64,000 bases of DNA from Enterobacter sp. kpr-6. Lineage in GTDB: Bacteria; Pseudomonadota; Gammaproteobacteria; Enterobacterales; Enterobacteriaceae. The position numbers were made by a program, and so were the translations under genes. Below are positions 28,386-39,309 of the stretch, one piece after another; position 1 is the stretch's first letter; each line of letters begins with the position of its first letter. Below the pieces are notes generated by a model. That model was not told the origin of the DNA. It saw only the letters and a program-made list of their open reading frames with translations, and made no database searches. The stretch is from NCBI RefSeq assembly GCF_900116015.1, contig NZ_FOYH01000001.1, positions 865,769 to 929,768 on the forward strand, in the 5' to 3' direction.

Positions 28386-30634
28386 ATCTGACATCACTGG
28401 AAGAATCATCCTTCAGCCCGCATACGCTGGACAAATTTGCCACCCTGATGGCGGCGGGCAACGGCTTTCTCGGCGTGCGCGCCAGCCACGAAGAACCCTA
28501 TACCGGCCAGACCCGTGGCATGTATATGGCCGGGCTGTACCATCGTGCCGGGCAGGGCGAAACCACGGAACTGATCAATTTGCCGGATGTGCAGCACATG
28601 CACATTGAGCTGGACGGGGAGATTTTCTCCCTGCTGGCAGGCCGCGTGGAGACGTACCACCGCGAACTGGATTTTGCCTGCGGTGAGTTGCGCAGAACGG
28701 TGGTCTGGGTGGCACCGAACGGTCGCCGCTACCGGATCGCCTGCCAGCGCTTTTTGAGCATGGCGCAGTTCTCACTGCTCTGCTCCCGCGTGGTTATCAC
28801 GCCGCTGGACGAAGACGCCCGCGTGTCGATCGCCACCGGCATCGACGCCACGCAGACCAACAGCGGTCGCCAGCACCTGGACGAAATCAGCGTTCGCGTG
28901 TTCGACCAGCGTTATTTGCAGGGCGGCTATCGCACCCAGGACGGCCAGGACGAGGTGATCATCACCAGCCACTGCGCTGTGCCAGCGGGCGCGGGCAGCC
29001 GCTTTTTTGCTAAAAACCGCCGCCTCAGCCAGCACATCAGTGCGGATGTGCGTTGCGGCGACGCGTTTGAAATCGTGAAAACAAGCTGGATCGCCTGCTC
29101 GCGCGACGGTGCAACCCCTGAATCGGCGCTGGCCTCGCTAACTGCCTGTGCAGAGCAACCTTATGACGCCTTGCTCGCAGAATCAGCGCAGGCGTGGGCG
29201 CGTCGCTGGCAGCACAGCCGGGTGCAGGTCGGGAGCCAGAACCCGGAAGATCAACGGGCGCTGGACTTCGCGCTGTATCACCTTTTTGCCATGACGCCGA
29301 CCCACAGCGAGCGGTGCAGCATCGCGGCGAAAGGCTTAACCGGCGAAGGCTACAAGGGCCATATTTTCTGGGATACCGAAGTCTTTTTGCTGCCGTTCTT
29401 CCAGATGACGCAGCCGGACGTGGCGCGCCAGTTGCTGAGTTACCGCTGGCATAATCTTCCGGGCGCTCAGGCGAAGGCGCAACGTAACGGCTATGAGGGC
29501 GCGCTGTTCCCGTGGGAAAGCGCATGGAGCGGCGAGGAAGAAACACCGGAGTTTGCCGCCATCAACATCCGCACCGGACTGCGGCAAAAAGTCGCCTCGG
29601 CGCTGGCGGAACATCACCTGGTCGCTGACATCGCCTGGGCGGTGGACGCCTGGTACCAGACCACCCGCGACGACGACTTTATGCGTAAGCAGGGATTAGC
29701 GCTGCTGATGGAAAGCGCGCGTTTCTGGATAAGCCGCGCGGTTGAGGTGAACGGTCAGCTTGAACTGCACGATGTGATCGGCCCGGATGAATACACCGAG
29801 CACGTCAATAACAACGCGTACACCAACTATTTAGCCCATCACAACGTGGCGCGGGCGCTGCATTTTCATCAGCATTTTGACTCCCCGGACGCGGCGTTCA
29901 TCGCCCGCGCGGAGAATTTCCTGGCGCGTCTGACTTTGCCGCAGGCCGATGAAAACGGGCTGATCGCGCAGGACGATTCGTTCTTCAGCAAGCCGACTAT
30001 CGATCTTACTCGCTACAAGGCGCAGCAGGGCACGCAGGCGATTTTGCTGGATTACTCCCGCGCTGAAGTCAATGAGATGCAGATCCTCAAGCAGGCCGAT
30101 GTGGTGATGCTCAACTATCTGCTGCCGTCGCGCTTCACGCCGTCGCAACTGGCCGCCAACCTGGACTACTACGAACCGCGCACCATTCACGATTCGTCGC
30201 TCAGCAAGGCCATTCACGGCATCGTCGCTGCCCGCTGTCAGCGCCCGGAACAGGCGTACCGCTTCTGGCAGGAAGCCTGCCTGATCGACTTAGGGCCGGA
30301 GCCGCACAGTTGCGATGACGGTATCCACGCGGCGGCGACCGGCGCGATCTGGCTGGGCGCGGTGCAGGGCTTTGCGGGCCTCACCGTTCGCGAAGGCGAG
30401 CTGCATCTTAATCCGTGTCTGCCTGCTGAGTGGCACTCCATTACCGTGCCGTTTTGCTGGCAGGGTGAGCACGTGGAACTGACGATCACCCGGCAGGAGG
30501 TGTCGCTTTCAGCCCGCTTAACGCTTTGGATCGGCGCGCAAAAAGTCACCGTTGAGCCGGGGCAGATTTTACCGCTGGCGGCATTTATTGGGTCTGTTAC
30601 CGGGAGCGGTACCACGCAGGAGGCAAACGTATGA
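28379..30634 (+). CDS. ycjT: kojibiose phosphorylase YcjT (GH65)
   Basis: A 751-residue GH65 inverting phosphorylase. E. coli YcjT converts kojibiose (alpha-1,2-glucobiose) and phosphate to beta-glucose 1-phosphate and glucose. GH65 landmarks are [15 protein letters not shown] (substrate loop), the general-acid Glu of [17 protein letters not shown] (about residue 471), and the phosphate-binding region [12 protein letters not shown]. It overlaps ycjS by 7 bases and ycjU by 4. Its last codons contain the second copy of the putative YcjW operator. Confidence 0.93.
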   Translation: MLNLTSLEESSFSPHTLDKFATLMAAGNGFLGVRASHEEPYTGQTRGMYMAGLYHRAGQGETTELINLPDVQHMHIELDGEIFSLLAGRVETYHRELDFACGELRRTVVWVAPNGRRYRIACQRFLSMAQFSLLCSRVVITPLDEDARVSIATGIDATQTNSGRQHLDEISVRVFDQRYLQGGYRTQDGQDEVIITSHCAVPAGAGSRFFAKNRRLSQHISADVRCGDAFEIVKTSWIACSRDGATPESALASLTACAEQPYDALLAESAQAWARRWQHSRVQVGSQNPEDQRALDFALYHLFAMTPTHSERCSIAAKGLTGEGYKGHIFWDTEVFLLPFFQMTQPDVARQLLSYRWHNLPGAQAKAQRNGYEGALFPWESAWSGEEETPEFAAINIRTGLRQKVASALAEHHLVADIAWAVDAWYQTTRDDDFMRKQGLALLMESARFWISRAVEVNGQLELHDVIGPDEYTEHVNNNAYTNYLAHHNVARALHFHQHFDSPDAAFIARAENFLARLTLPQADENGLIAQDDSFFSKPTIDLTRYKAQQGTQAILLDYSRAEVNEMQILKQADVVMLNYLLPSRFTPSQLAANLDYYEPRTIHDSSLSKAIHGIVAARCQRPEQAYRFWQEACLIDLGPEPHSCDDGIHAAATGAIWLGAVQGFAGLTVREGELHLNPCLPAEWHSITVPFCWQGEHVELTITRQEVSLSARLTLWIGAQKVTVEPGQILPLAAFIGSVTGSGTTQEANV
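30602..30616. promoter_or_regulatory. second copy of the putative YcjW operator, inside ycjT
   Basis: GGGAGCGGTACCACG here is the exact reverse complement of the 15-mer just downstream of the ycjM promoter. It lies 15 bases before the ycjU start codon, within the last codons of ycjT. It could act as an auxiliary operator or roadblock for ycjU-ycjV expression. Function is inferred from sequence identity. Confidence 0.55.
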
Positions 30635-31305
30635 AACCCCAGGCCGTGATTTTCGATCTTGATGGTGTCGTCACCGATACCGCGCATTTGCACTTCCTCG
30701 CATGGCAGCGCATCGCCCGCGACATCGGCATCGACATTGACGAGAAGATCAACGAACAGCTTAAAGGCATCAGCAGGAGCGAGTCGCTGCGGCGTATTCT
30801 CGCCCACGGCAGGGCAGAAGCGCGCGTGGATGAGGCGCAGCGTCTGCAACTCTGCGAGCGCAAAAATGCGCTTTACGTGGAATCACTCGCTCAGCTCAAC
30901 CCCGATTCCATTTTACCGGGGATTGCCGGCTTGCTGACCGCGCTGCGCGCGCAGGGCATCCGCACTGGTCTGGCGTCGGTGTCGCTCAATGCACCGCGCA
31001 TTCTGGCGGCGCTTAACCTTACCGCGCAGTTTGATTTTTGCGCCGATGCCGCAAAGGTGGCGCGCTCCAAACCCGATCCGGCGATTTTTATTGCCGCCTG
31101 TGAGGGGCTGGGCGTGAAACCTGAGCAGTGCATCGGTATTGAAGACGCGCAGGCGGGTATTGACGCGATCAATGCCTGCGGCATGGCGTCCGTTGGCATT
31201 GGTGAGCAGCTTTCCGGCGCAGATCTGCGCCTGGCGTCAACTGCCGACCTGAGCTGGGCGCGTCTGGAAACATTCTGGTTAACACATCACAGCGTGGCTG
31301 TGTGA
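30631..31305 (+). CDS. ycjU: beta-phosphoglucomutase YcjU
   Basis: HAD-superfamily mutase of 224 residues that converts beta-glucose 1-phosphate, the YcjT product, to glucose 6-phosphate. It has the nucleophile and acid/base pair in [12 protein letters not shown] (Asp9, Asp11), the cap domain, the Ser in LASVSLNAP and the metal-binding [12 protein letters not shown]. It starts within the ycjT stop (ATGA). Confidence 0.95.
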   Translation: MKPQAVIFDLDGVVTDTAHLHFLAWQRIARDIGIDIDEKINEQLKGISRSESLRRILAHGRAEARVDEAQRLQLCERKNALYVESLAQLNPDSILPGIAGLLTALRAQGIRTGLASVSLNAPRILAALNLTAQFDFCADAAKVARSKPDPAIFIAACEGLGVKPEQCIGIEDAQAGIDAINACGMASVGIGEQLSGADLRLASTADLSWARLETFWLTHHSVAV

Positions 31306-31320
31306 AAAAGGGACTGATCG

Positions 31321-32400
31321 ATGGCACAACTTTCGCTTAAACACATTCAAAAGATCTACAACAACCAGGTTCACGTGGTGAAGGACTTCAACCTGGAGAT
31401 TGAAGATAAAGAATTTATTGTCTTCGTCGGACCGTCGGGCTGCGGTAAATCCACCACCCTGCGAATGATTGCCGGGCTGGAAGAGATCAGCGGCGGCGAG
31501 CTACTGATCGACGGCGTATGCATGAACGATGTGCCCGCCAAATCGCGCGGTATCGCCATGGTGTTCCAGAACTATGCGCTCTATCCGCACATGTCGGTGT
31601 ACGACAACATGGCGTTCGGCCTGAAGATGCAGAAGATGGACGCCGCGATTATCGACGAGCGCGTGCAGTGGGCGGCGCAGATCCTGGGGCTGAAAAACTA
31701 TCTCGACCGACGCCCGGCGGCGTTGTCCGGCGGTCAGCGTCAGCGTGTGGCACTGGGGCGCGCCATCGTGCGTGAAGCGGGCGTCTTTTTAATGGATGAA
31801 CCGCTTTCCAACCTCGATGCCAAACTGCGTGTGCAGATGCGTGCGGAAATCAGCCGCCTGCATCAGAAGCTCAACACCACGATGATCTACGTGACGCACG
31901 ATCAGACCGAAGCCATGACCATGGCGACGCGCATCGTGATCATGAAAGACGGTGTGATCCAGCAGGTCGGCGCACCGAAAACGGTTTATAACCAACCGGC
32001 AAATATGTTTGTCGCCGGGTTTATCGGTTCTCCGGCGATGAACTTTATTCGCGGTACGCTGGACGCCGGGTATTTTGTAACGGAAACCCTGAAATTACCC
32101 ATTCCGGAAAAAATACTCTGCCGCGAAACGCTGGACGCGTATCAACATAAACCTGTGGTGCTGGGCATTCGCCCGGAAGATATTCATCCGGTCACAGAAC
32201 CGGAAGGTATTGCCGCACAAATTAGCGTGGCAGAATTAACCGGGGCGGAATTTATGCTCTATGCCACCGTGGGCGGTCACGAATTAACGTTGCGCGCTGG
32301 CGCTGATGCAGATTATTGCGCCGCACAGCATATTAATATTCAGTTCGATATGCAGAAGAGTCATTTCTTTGACAGCGAAAGCGAAATCGCCCTGAAATAA
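31321..32400 (+). CDS. ycjV: MalK-type ABC transporter ATPase YcjV
   Basis: A 359-residue ATPase with Walker A GPSGCGKST, signature LSGGQRQRVALGRA, Walker B VFLMDEPLSNLD and a C-terminal TOBE-like domain. It should energise the YcjNOP importer. The copy in E. coli K-12 is disrupted, as I recall; here it is full length with no frameshift, so the transporter looks complete. A terminator follows. Confidence 0.93.
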   Translation: MAQLSLKHIQKIYNNQVHVVKDFNLEIEDKEFIVFVGPSGCGKSTTLRMIAGLEEISGGELLIDGVCMNDVPAKSRGIAMVFQNYALYPHMSVYDNMAFGLKMQKMDAAIIDERVQWAAQILGLKNYLDRRPAALSGGQRQRVALGRAIVREAGVFLMDEPLSNLDAKLRVQMRAEISRLHQKLNTTMIYVTHDQTEAMTMATRIVIMKDGVIQQVGAPKTVYNQPANMFVAGFIGSPAMNFIRGTLDAGYFVTETLKLPIPEKILCRETLDAYQHKPVVLGIRPEDIHPVTEPEGIAAQISVAELTGAEFMLYATVGGHELTLRAGADADYCAAQHINIQFDMQKSHFFDSESEIALK

Positions 32401-32413
32401 TTATTCTTTTTTG

Positions 32414-32441
32414 CGTGTCAGGAATTTCCCTGACACGTTTT
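32414..32441 (+). terminator. intrinsic terminator between ycjV and ompG
   Basis: A 9-bp perfect stem (CGTGTCAGG with CCTGACACG, 6-base loop) is followed by TTTTATC. It implies that ompG receives only readthrough from the ycj operon or has its own promoter. Confidence 0.85.
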
Positions 32442-32469
32442 ATCACTGTAGTTCTACAAGGATATTCTC

Positions 32470-33372
32470 ATGAAGAAGGTACTGCCGTGCCTGTTGCTGT
32501 GCAGCGCTGCTGCGGGCGTTCAGGCTGAAGAAAATAACTGGCATTATAATATCGGCGCAATGTATGAAATTGAAAACGTCGAGGGGCAGGGCGAAGATAA
32601 AGACGGTTTATATGAACCTTCCGTCTATTTCAATGCCTCGTATGGTGCATGGCGAATTGCCATGACCATGTATCAGGAGGGGCCAGCGGATTATAGTAAC
32701 TTTACCCGTGGTGGTTATTTCAATCGCCCGGAACTGGACATTCATTACCAGTTTGTCGAAAGCGATGATTTTTCATTTGGCGTGACCGGCGGCGTGCGTA
32801 ATTACGGCTTCCATTTCAAAGACGCCGAAGGTGCTAATGCCGGAACCGCGAATACCCAGCGTTATAAAATTATGCCGGACTGGGATCTGAAACTGTCCGA
32901 CCAACTCCGTTTCGGCGGCTGGCTAGCACTGTACCGCTTCGATCAGGATTTAGATCAAACCGGTTATTCCGACAGCCGTGTTGAAACAGAAACCGGGGTG
33001 ACCTGGAAATTCAACGATACCGTCTCGCTTAAAGCGAACTACTATTTAGAACGTGGCTTTAACGAAGTGACGGATTCCAATAACGGTGAATTCTCGACCC
33101 AGGAAATGCGTATTTATCTGCCGATCTCCCTTGGCAGCACAACGCTGATGCCGTACACCCGCCTCGGTCTGGATCGCTGGACCAACTGGGACTGGTCTGA
33201 AGATATTACCCGCGAAGAGCATAGCTATAACCGTATCGGTTTATTCTATGGCTATGATTTCAATAATGGTCTGTCGATGTCTCTGGAATATGCTTACGAG
33301 TGGCAGGATCATAACGAAGGATCCGACGATCGTTTCCATTACGCCGGTGTCGGTGTGAATTACAGCTTCTGA
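32470..33372 (+). CDS. ompG: monomeric outer-membrane porin OmpG
   Basis: A 300-residue precursor with a signal peptide cleaved after about residue 19 (GVQA). The mature barrel alternates aromatic and polar residues in about 14 strands and ends in the outer-membrane signature GVGVNYSF. OmpG is a monomeric, wide porin for oligosaccharides, which fits its place after a glucoside uptake operon. Differences from E. coli OmpG cluster in loop regions. AAGGA lies before the ATG. Confidence 0.95.
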   Translation: MKKVLPCLLLCSAAAGVQAEENNWHYNIGAMYEIENVEGQGEDKDGLYEPSVYFNASYGAWRIAMTMYQEGPADYSNFTRGGYFNRPELDIHYQFVESDDFSFGVTGGVRNYGFHFKDAEGANAGTANTQRYKIMPDWDLKLSDQLRFGGWLALYRFDQDLDQTGYSDSRVETETGVTWKFNDTVSLKANYYLERGFNEVTDSNNGEFSTQEMRIYLPISLGSTTLMPYTRLGLDRWTNWDWSEDITREEHSYNRIGLFYGYDFNNGLSMSLEYAYEWQDHNEGSDDRFHYAGVGVNYSF

Positions 33373-33379
33373 TGAACAA

Positions 33380-33416
33380 ACGGGTGGCGACAAATGTGCC
33401 ACCCGTAGTTTATTTA
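33380..33416. terminator. bidirectional terminator between ompG and ycjW
   Basis: ACGGGTGGC and GCCACCCGT pair around a 9-base loop between the convergent genes. The plus-strand tail is AGTTTATTTA and the minus-strand tail TTTGTTCAT. It can serve both genes. Confidence 0.8.
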
Positions 33417-34412
33417 CTGGGACGCCAGCGTGGTGGCAACCCGCGTGCGTGCGGGAACGGCGTTACCCGCAATTTTGCTGAATAATAACGCGCTGCCCAG
33501 GGTGCCTAATTCATGAATGGGTACTTCAATGCGTACCGGCGGCGGCGATAATAAAAAGCTCAGCATATCGTTACTGTAGCCGACCAAAGTAAGCTCTTCG
33601 CCAATCACGATGCCTTTTTCATGGGCGATGCGGTACAGACTCATTAATTTCAGGCTGTCGGTGGCAAAAATCGCATCAGGCCGCGACTCGCCGCTCAGTA
33701 ACTTTTCTGCGGCCGCCAGCGCCGATTCATTGGTATAACCGCCATCCACCACCCAGGAATTTTGCACAGTAATATCATGTGCGGCGAGGCACTGTTTAAA
33801 ACCCGCCAGGCGATCGACAGAAACGTGATAATCCAGCGGCGCATGCAGGCAGCCAATTCGACGGCGGCCCTGATTAATGAGCGTTTCAGTTAACATGATG
33901 CTGTCATGGTAATTATCCGTATCGACGGAGCAGACGTTGTTAAATTCCCCCTCGACTTTGCCAATCACCACCACAGGAATGGAATAGCTGTCCAGCGCTT
34001 CAAAAAAAGATTCGTCGGTGGGCGAGCTGAGCATAATAATGCCCTTGATCATCTTCTGCTTAATTTTGGATATGCACTTTTGCAGATCGTCTTCGCTATT
34101 TTTTGAGGTCTGCAATACCACGTCGAACCCTTCCAGTTCGGCGCGGGCGGTAATGGCATGAAGCACTTCCGAGAAAAAAGGATTACCGGCGGTGGTTTTG
34201 GTTGAGCGGGTGGATATAACCATGATCGCATCAAAACCATTAGAGGTCAGCGCACGCGCCAGTTTATTTGGCTGGTATTTTAACGCGTCGATCGCTTCTA
34301 ATACCCGCACCCGCGCTTCGGGTGAAATATTGGTCTGGTTATTTAATACGCGTGACACCGTTGATTTTGAAACCCCGGCAACACGGGCAATATCATAAAT
34401 AGTAGGGGACAT
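33414..34412 (-). CDS. ycjW: LacI-family transcriptional repressor YcjW
   Basis: A 332-residue LacI/GalR regulator with helix-turn-helix [21 protein letters not shown] and hinge helix PNKLARAL, then a sugar-binding core. It is the natural regulator of the adjacent ycj operon and is thought to respond to a saccharide. In E. coli it has also been connected to pspE and sulfide production; pspE is absent here. The start MSPTIYDIA matches the family. An upstream ATG at 34451 and a TTG would add 13-16 residues and cannot be excluded. Confidence 0.92.
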   Translation of the reverse strand: MSPTIYDIARVAGVSKSTVSRVLNNQTNISPEARVRVLEAIDALKYQPNKLARALTSNGFDAIMVISTRSTKTTAGNPFFSEVLHAITARAELEGFDVVLQTSKNSEDDLQKCISKIKQKMIKGIIMLSSPTDESFFEALDSYSIPVVVIGKVEGEFNNVCSVDTDNYHDSIMLTETLINQGRRRIGCLHAPLDYHVSVDRLAGFKQCLAAHDITVQNSWVVDGGYTNESALAAAEKLLSGESRPDAIFATDSLKLMSLYRIAHEKGIVIGEELTLVGYSNDMLSFLLSPPPVRIEVPIHELGTLGSALLFSKIAGNAVPARTRVATTLASQ

Positions 34413-34523
34413 GGCGGAGCCGGTCCTGTTCTGTGCCAAAAGAGGTAACATATTACTCAACCACTTACAGGCTGTCTATTCACCATCCATACTGTAAAAA
34501 GCCTGTAAAACAGGGGCGAAGGA

Positions 34524-34551
34524 TTTGATTCCTGCGGCATTACCCCCATTA
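34524..34551 (+). promoter_or_regulatory. candidate sigma-32 promoter for ycjX
   Basis: TTGATT, a 13-base spacer and CCCCATTA resemble the heat-shock consensus (CTTGAAA, then CCCCATNT) and lie about 40 bases before ycjX. E. coli ycjX is heat-shock controlled, which supports this reading. The -35 match is imperfect. Confidence 0.5.
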
Positions 34552-34589
34552 ACTATTCACTATGTTTATACACGCCCAGGCAGGATGCG

Positions 34590-35987
34590 ATGAACAGAAT
34601 AAAAAATGAATTCAGTGCGCTGGTCAATCGCGGGATGGACCGACACCTGCGGCTGGCGGTGACGGGCCTGAGCCGCAGCGGTAAGACGGCGTTTATCACC
34701 TCGTTGGTTAATCAGTTGCTGAACGTGCACAACGGCTCACGACTACCGCTGTTTAGCGTGGTGCGTGAAGAGCGCCTTCTGGGTGTGAAGCGCGTGCCGC
34801 AGCGTGATTTCGGCATTCCGCGTTTTACCTATGATGAAGGGATCGCCAAACTTTACGGCACGCCCCCGGACTGGCCGACGCCAACGCGCGGCGTCAGCGA
34901 AATCCGTCTTGCGCTGCGTTACCGCTCCAGTGAGTCGCTGCTGCGCCATTTCAAAGACACGTCCACGCTTTATCTGGAAATCGTCGATTACCCCGGTGAA
35001 TGGCTGCTGGATCTCCCCATGCTGGCGCAGGATTACCTGACCTGGTCGCGTCAGATGACGGGGCTGTTGCAGGGCGACCGGAAAATCTGGGCAACCCGCT
35101 GGCAGGAGTTGTGTGACGGCCTTGATCCGCTGGCACCGGCTGATGAGAACCGGCTTGCTGAGATTGCGGATGCCTGGACGGACTATCTGCACCAGTGCAA
35201 ACGGCAGGGGCTGCATTTTATTCAGCCGGGGCGTTTCGTGCTGCCCGGTGATATGGCGGGCGCGCCCGCGCTGCAATTCTTCCCCTGGCCGGACGTTGAC
35301 GCCATCGGTGAGGCGAAGCTGGCGCAGGCGGATAAAAGTACCAACGCCGGGATGCTGCGCGAGCGCTTTAACTATTACTGCGAAAAAGTGGTGAAGGGAT
35401 TCTATAAAAATCACTTCCTGCGCTTTGACCGCCAGATCGTGCTGGTGGACTGTCTGCAACCGCTGAACAGCGGGCCGCAGGCGTTCAACGATATGCGGCT
35501 GGCGCTCACGCAACTGATGCAGAGTTTTCACTACGGTCAGCGCACGCTGTTCCGCCGCCTGTTTTCCCCGGTGATCGACAAGCTGCTGTTTGCCGCCACC
35601 AAAGCCGATCACGTGACGGTCGATCAGCACGCCAATATGGTGTCGTTGCTGCAGCAGTTGATCCAGGACGCCTGGCAAAATGCCGCTTTTGAAGGCATCA
35701 GCATGGATTGCCTGGGGCTTGCCGCTGTGCAGGCGACCCAGAGCGGGCTGGTTGATGTTAACGGTGAAAAGATCCCGGCGCTGCGCGGGCATCGCGAGAG
35801 CGATGGCGCACCGCTGACTGTTTATCCCGGCGAAGTGCCGCCCCGCCTGCCGGGCCAGGCGTTCTGGGAGAAGCAGGGCTTTCAGTTTGAGGCGTTTCGC
35901 CCGCAGGTGCTGGATGTGGACAGCCCGCTGCCGCATATCCGTCTTGATGCCGCGCTGGAGTTTTTAACAGGAGATAAATTGCGATGA
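34590..35987 (+). CDS. ycjX: YcjX, DUF463 P-loop protein
   Basis: A 465-residue nucleotide-binding protein of the YcjX family. Walker A is GLSRSGKT (residues 26-33) and [12 protein letters not shown] looks like a switch II region of a GTPase; NTP hydrolysis has been reported for relatives. It is part of the stress-associated ycjX-ycjF pair, often linked to psp regulons in gamma-proteobacteria. Its end overlaps ycjF by 4 bases (ATGA). Precise role unknown. Confidence 0.93.
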   Translation: MNRIKNEFSALVNRGMDRHLRLAVTGLSRSGKTAFITSLVNQLLNVHNGSRLPLFSVVREERLLGVKRVPQRDFGIPRFTYDEGIAKLYGTPPDWPTPTRGVSEIRLALRYRSSESLLRHFKDTSTLYLEIVDYPGEWLLDLPMLAQDYLTWSRQMTGLLQGDRKIWATRWQELCDGLDPLAPADENRLAEIADAWTDYLHQCKRQGLHFIQPGRFVLPGDMAGAPALQFFPWPDVDAIGEAKLAQADKSTNAGMLRERFNYYCEKVVKGFYKNHFLRFDRQIVLVDCLQPLNSGPQAFNDMRLALTQLMQSFHYGQRTLFRRLFSPVIDKLLFAATKADHVTVDQHANMVSLLQQLIQDAWQNAAFEGISMDCLGLAAVQATQSGLVDVNGEKIPALRGHRESDGAPLTVYPGEVPPRLPGQAFWEKQGFQFEAFRPQVLDVDSPLPHIRLDAALEFLTGDKLR

Positions 35988-37039
35988 ACGAACCGCTGAA
36001 ACCGCGCATTGATTTTGCCGGGCCGCTGGAGGCGGATAAAACCGAAACGTTCAAATCGGCGCAGATGTTTGATGGCCCGCAGGCGGATAAATTCGCCCCG
36101 ACAAAGGTGGATGAAACGCTGATTGATGATGAGCAACCGGAAGCGGTGATCGAGGCGGCATTGCGTCCGAAGCGCAGCCTGTGGCGCAAAATGGTGATGA
36201 CCGGGCTGGCGCTGTTTGGGGCAAGCGTGGTCGGACAGGGAGTGCAATGGACGATGCACGCCTGGCAGACCCAGGACTGGGTGGCGCTCGGCGGTTGTGC
36301 GGCGGGAGCGCTGATTATCGGTGCGGGCGTTGGATCGGTGGCGACAGAATGGCGTCGCCTGTGGCGTTTACGCCAGCGCGCGGAGGAGCGTGATGAAGCC
36401 CGCGATCTGCTGCACAGCCACGGTACCGGCAAGGGGCGCGCGTTTTGCGAGAAGCTGGCGCAGCAGGCGGGTATCGATCAGGCGCATCCCGCGCTGCAAC
36501 GCTGGTACGCGGCGATCCATGAGACGCAAAGCGACCGGGAAATTGTCACGCTGTACGCCCATCTGGTGCAGCCCGTGCTGGACGCCCAGGCGCGGCGCGA
36601 GATCAGCCGTTCTGCCGCCGAATCGACGCTGATGATTGCCGTCAGCCCGCTGGCTGTGGTGGATATGGCGTTTATCGCCTGGCGCAACCTGCGCCTCATC
36701 AATCGCATCGCCCGGCTGTACGGCATTGATCTGGGGTATTACAGCCGGCTGCGGCTGTTTCGCCTGGTCTTACTGAATATCGCCTTTGCCGGGGCCAGCG
36801 AACTGGTGCGTGAAGTGGGCATGGACTGGGTATCGCAGGATCTGGCGGCACGCCTTTCCGCCCGCGCCGCGCAGGGTATCGGCGCGGGCCTGCTCACGGC
36901 GCGTCTGGGTATTAAAGCGATGGAGTTATGCCGACCGCTGCCGTGGATCGACGACGACAAACCCCGGCTGGGGGATTTCCGCCGCCAGCTCATCGGTCAG
37001 TTGAAAGAGACGTTGCAAAAGAGCAAGCCGACCGCCTGA
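35984..37039 (+). CDS. ycjF: YcjF, DUF697 inner-membrane protein
   Basis: A 351-residue UPF0283/YcjF protein. A polar N-terminal 65 residues are followed by two membrane helices (about 70-92 and 102-124) and a DUF697 C-terminal domain that may contact GTPases. Paired with ycjX, it may recruit it to the membrane; this is inference from context. Confidence 0.92.
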   Translation: MNEPLKPRIDFAGPLEADKTETFKSAQMFDGPQADKFAPTKVDETLIDDEQPEAVIEAALRPKRSLWRKMVMTGLALFGASVVGQGVQWTMHAWQTQDWVALGGCAAGALIIGAGVGSVATEWRRLWRLRQRAEERDEARDLLHSHGTGKGRAFCEKLAQQAGIDQAHPALQRWYAAIHETQSDREIVTLYAHLVQPVLDAQARREISRSAAESTLMIAVSPLAVVDMAFIAWRNLRLINRIARLYGIDLGYYSRLRLFRLVLLNIAFAGASELVREVGMDWVSQDLAARLSARAAQGIGAGLLTARLGIKAMELCRPLPWIDDDKPRLGDFRRQLIGQLKETLQKSKPTA

Positions 37040-37195
37040 TGTCAGTGCCCGGATTTCGGGCACTGAACGTATAACTTTACAGCAGGGCGGCGTAATTTCC
37101 GCCATACTGTCAATATTTATTGACAGCTCTCTTCCTGCCGCTGAATAAGTGGCATATCATTCCGCGATACGTTGACTGACAGGGTGAAGATTCCC

Positions 37196-38737
37196 ATGCG
37201 TCTTGAAGTTTTTTGTGAAGACCGTCTTGGTCTGACCCGCGAGTTACTCGATTTACTGGTGCTGCGCGGCATTGATTTACGCGGCATTGAAATTGACCCG
37301 ATTGGCCGGATTTACCTGAACTTTGCCGAGCTGGAGTTCCAGCATTTCAGCAGCCTGATGGCGGAAATCCGCCGCATCCCCAATGTGACGGACGTGCGTA
37401 CCGTGTTATGGATGCCGTCAGAGCGTGAACATCTCGCGCTGAGCGCCATTCTGGAAGCGCTGCCGGAACCGGTACTGTCGCTGGATATGAAATGCAAACC
37501 CGATCTGGCGAACCCGGCCAGTTGCCAGCTTTTTGGCCTTAGCCAGAACAAATTGCGCAATGTCACCGTGCTTCAGTTGATCCCCGGCTTCAATTTCCAG
37601 CGCTGGCTGGATGGCAATCCGCAGGCGTCGCATAACGAACACGTGGTGATTAACGGGCAGGATTTCCTGATGGAGATCACCCCGGTGCATCTGGAAGGCG
37701 AGGGTGGTCATCCGGTACTCACGGGCGCAGTGGTGATGCTGCGCTCAACCGCACGCATGGGTCGCCAGCTACAAAATCTTTCCAGCCAGGACGTGAGCGC
37801 GTTCAGTCAGATTGTGGCCGTCAGCCCGAAAATGCGTCATGTGGTGGAGCAGGCGTGCAAGCTGGCGATGCTGACCGCGCCGCTGTTGATCGTCGGCGAT
37901 ACCGGCACCGGTAAAGATTTGCTGGCCCACGCCTGTCATCTCGCCAGCCCGCGCGCCGCGAAGCCGTACCTGGCGCTGAACTGCGCCTCTATTCCTGAAG
38001 ATGCCGTGGAAAGCGAGCTTTTCGGTCATGCGCCGGAAGGCAAGAAAGGCTTTTTCGAGCAGGCCAACGGCGGTTCGGTGCTGCTGGATGAAATCGGTGA
38101 AATGTCGCCGCGTATGCAGGTCAAACTGCTGCGTTTTCTGAACGACGGCACCTTCCGCCGGGTGGGGGAAGATCACGAGGTGCATGTCGATGTGCGGGTG
38201 ATTTGCGCCACGCAGAAAAACCTGGTTGAGCTGGTGCAAAAGGGCGAGTTCCGGGAAGATCTCTATTATCGCCTGAACGTGCTGACGCTGAATCTGCCGC
38301 CGCTACGCGATCGCACGCAGGACATCATGCCGTTAACGGAACTGTTTGTTGCCCGCTTCGCCGATGAGCAGGGCGTACCGCGGCCGAAACTGGCCGCCGA
38401 TCTTAACACCGTGCTGACGCGCTACACCTGGCCGGGTAACGTGCGCCAGTTGAAAAACGCGGTGTATCGCGCGCTCACGCAGCTTGAAGGCTATGAGTTA
38501 CGTCCGCAGGATATTCTGCTGCCGGACTACGATGTCAGCACCGTGGCGGTGGGCGAAGAAGCGATGGAAGGGTCGCTGGACGATATCACCAGCCGGTTTG
38601 AACGCTCGGTGTTAACACAGCTTTACCGCAGCTATCCCAGCACGCGTAAACTGGCGAAACGACTCGGCGTATCGCACACGGCGATTGCGAATAAATTGCG
38701 TGAATATGGTTTGAGCCAGAAGAAGGGCGACGAGTAA
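37196..38737 (+). CDS. tyrR: aromatic amino-acid regulator TyrR
   Basis: Regulator of aromatic amino-acid synthesis and transport, 513 residues as in E. coli. An N-terminal ACT domain (1-75), a PAS domain (about 78-185), an AAA+ domain with Walker A GDTGTGKDLLAH near residue 240 and a Fis-type C-terminal helix-turn-helix (TRKLAKRLGVSHTAIANKL) are visible. The sigma-54-contacting GAFTGA loop is absent, as expected because TyrR acts on sigma-70 promoters. The start MRLEVFCED with AGGGTGA upstream is preferred over a TTG 24 bases earlier. Confidence 0.96.
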   Translation: MRLEVFCEDRLGLTRELLDLLVLRGIDLRGIEIDPIGRIYLNFAELEFQHFSSLMAEIRRIPNVTDVRTVLWMPSEREHLALSAILEALPEPVLSLDMKCKPDLANPASCQLFGLSQNKLRNVTVLQLIPGFNFQRWLDGNPQASHNEHVVINGQDFLMEITPVHLEGEGGHPVLTGAVVMLRSTARMGRQLQNLSSQDVSAFSQIVAVSPKMRHVVEQACKLAMLTAPLLIVGDTGTGKDLLAHACHLASPRAAKPYLALNCASIPEDAVESELFGHAPEGKKGFFEQANGGSVLLDEIGEMSPRMQVKLLRFLNDGTFRRVGEDHEVHVDVRVICATQKNLVELVQKGEFREDLYYRLNVLTLNLPPLRDRTQDIMPLTELFVARFADEQGVPRPKLAADLNTVLTRYTWPGNVRQLKNAVYRALTQLEGYELRPQDILLPDYDVSTVAVGEEAMEGSLDDITSRFERSVLTQLYRSYPSTRKLAKRLGVSHTAIANKLREYGLSQKKGDE

Positions 38738-38742
38738 ACGGT

Positions 38743-38790
38743 TGTGCCGGGTGGCGTGTTGCAGGCCCGGCAAGCCTGAGCCGCCGGGCA
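38743..38790. repeat. REP-like palindrome between tyrR and tpx
   Basis: GTGCCGGGTGGCG followed by GCCCGGC...GCCGGGC (stem 38765-38771 with 38783-38789) has the composition and layout of a repetitive extragenic palindrome. It sits between convergent genes and may also end their transcripts. Confidence 0.6.
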
Positions 38791-38802
38791 ATCAAACGGT
38801 TC

Positions 38803-39309
38803 TTACGCTTTCAGTGCAGACAGCGCGGCGTCATAATCCGGCTCGTTGGTGATTTCATTCACCAGCTGGCTGAATACCACTTTGTCATTTTCATCAATCA
38901 CGATCACCGCACGGGCCGCCAGGCCTTTCAGTGCGCCTTCATTGATGCCGATCCCGTAGTTTTCCAGAAACTCAGCGTTACGCAGCGTTGACAGCGTGAT
39001 CACGTTGCTCAGACCTTCTGCGCCGCAGAAACGGGAGTGCGCGAACGGCAGGTCAGCGGAGATGCACAGAACAACCGTGTCTTTCATCTCAGTCGCCAGC
39101 TGGTTGAATTTACGCACGGATGCCGCGCAAACGCCGGTATCAATGCTCGGGAATACGTTCAGCACTTTACGCTTGCCCGCAAACTGGCTCAGCGTGACGT
39201 CGGTTAAATCTTTAGCCACCAGCGTGAAGGCAGGCGCGTTGCTGCCAGCCTGTGGAATGGTACCTGCAACTGCAACCGGATTACCCTGGAAATGAACGAG
39301 TTGTGACAT
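38803..39309 (-). CDS. tpx: thiol peroxidase
   Basis: Atypical 2-Cys peroxiredoxin of 168 residues that reduces lipid and alkyl peroxides using thioredoxin. The peroxidatic Cys61 lies in [16 protein letters not shown] and the resolving Cys95 in [12 protein letters not shown]. Periplasmic localisation was once claimed, but no signal peptide is present. Confidence 0.97.
   Translation of the reverse strand: MSQLVHFQGNPVAVAGTIPQAGSNAPAFTLVAKDLTDVTLSQFAGKRKVLNVFPSIDTGVCAASVRKFNQLATEMKDTVVLCISADLPFAHSRFCGAEGLSNVITLSTLRNAEFLENYGIGINEGALKGLAARAVIVIDENDKVVFSQLVNEITNEPDYDAALSALKA

Noticed and set aside
34743-35936. Open frame of 397 codons on the minus strand across ycjX
   Set aside because: It is antisense to a well-conserved gene in high-GC DNA, has no ribosome site or family match, and its frame follows the codon pattern of ycjX.
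37196-38737. TyrR as a defective sigma-54 activator because GAFTGA is missing
   Set aside because: The lack of this loop is normal for TyrR, which works with sigma-70 RNA polymerase.
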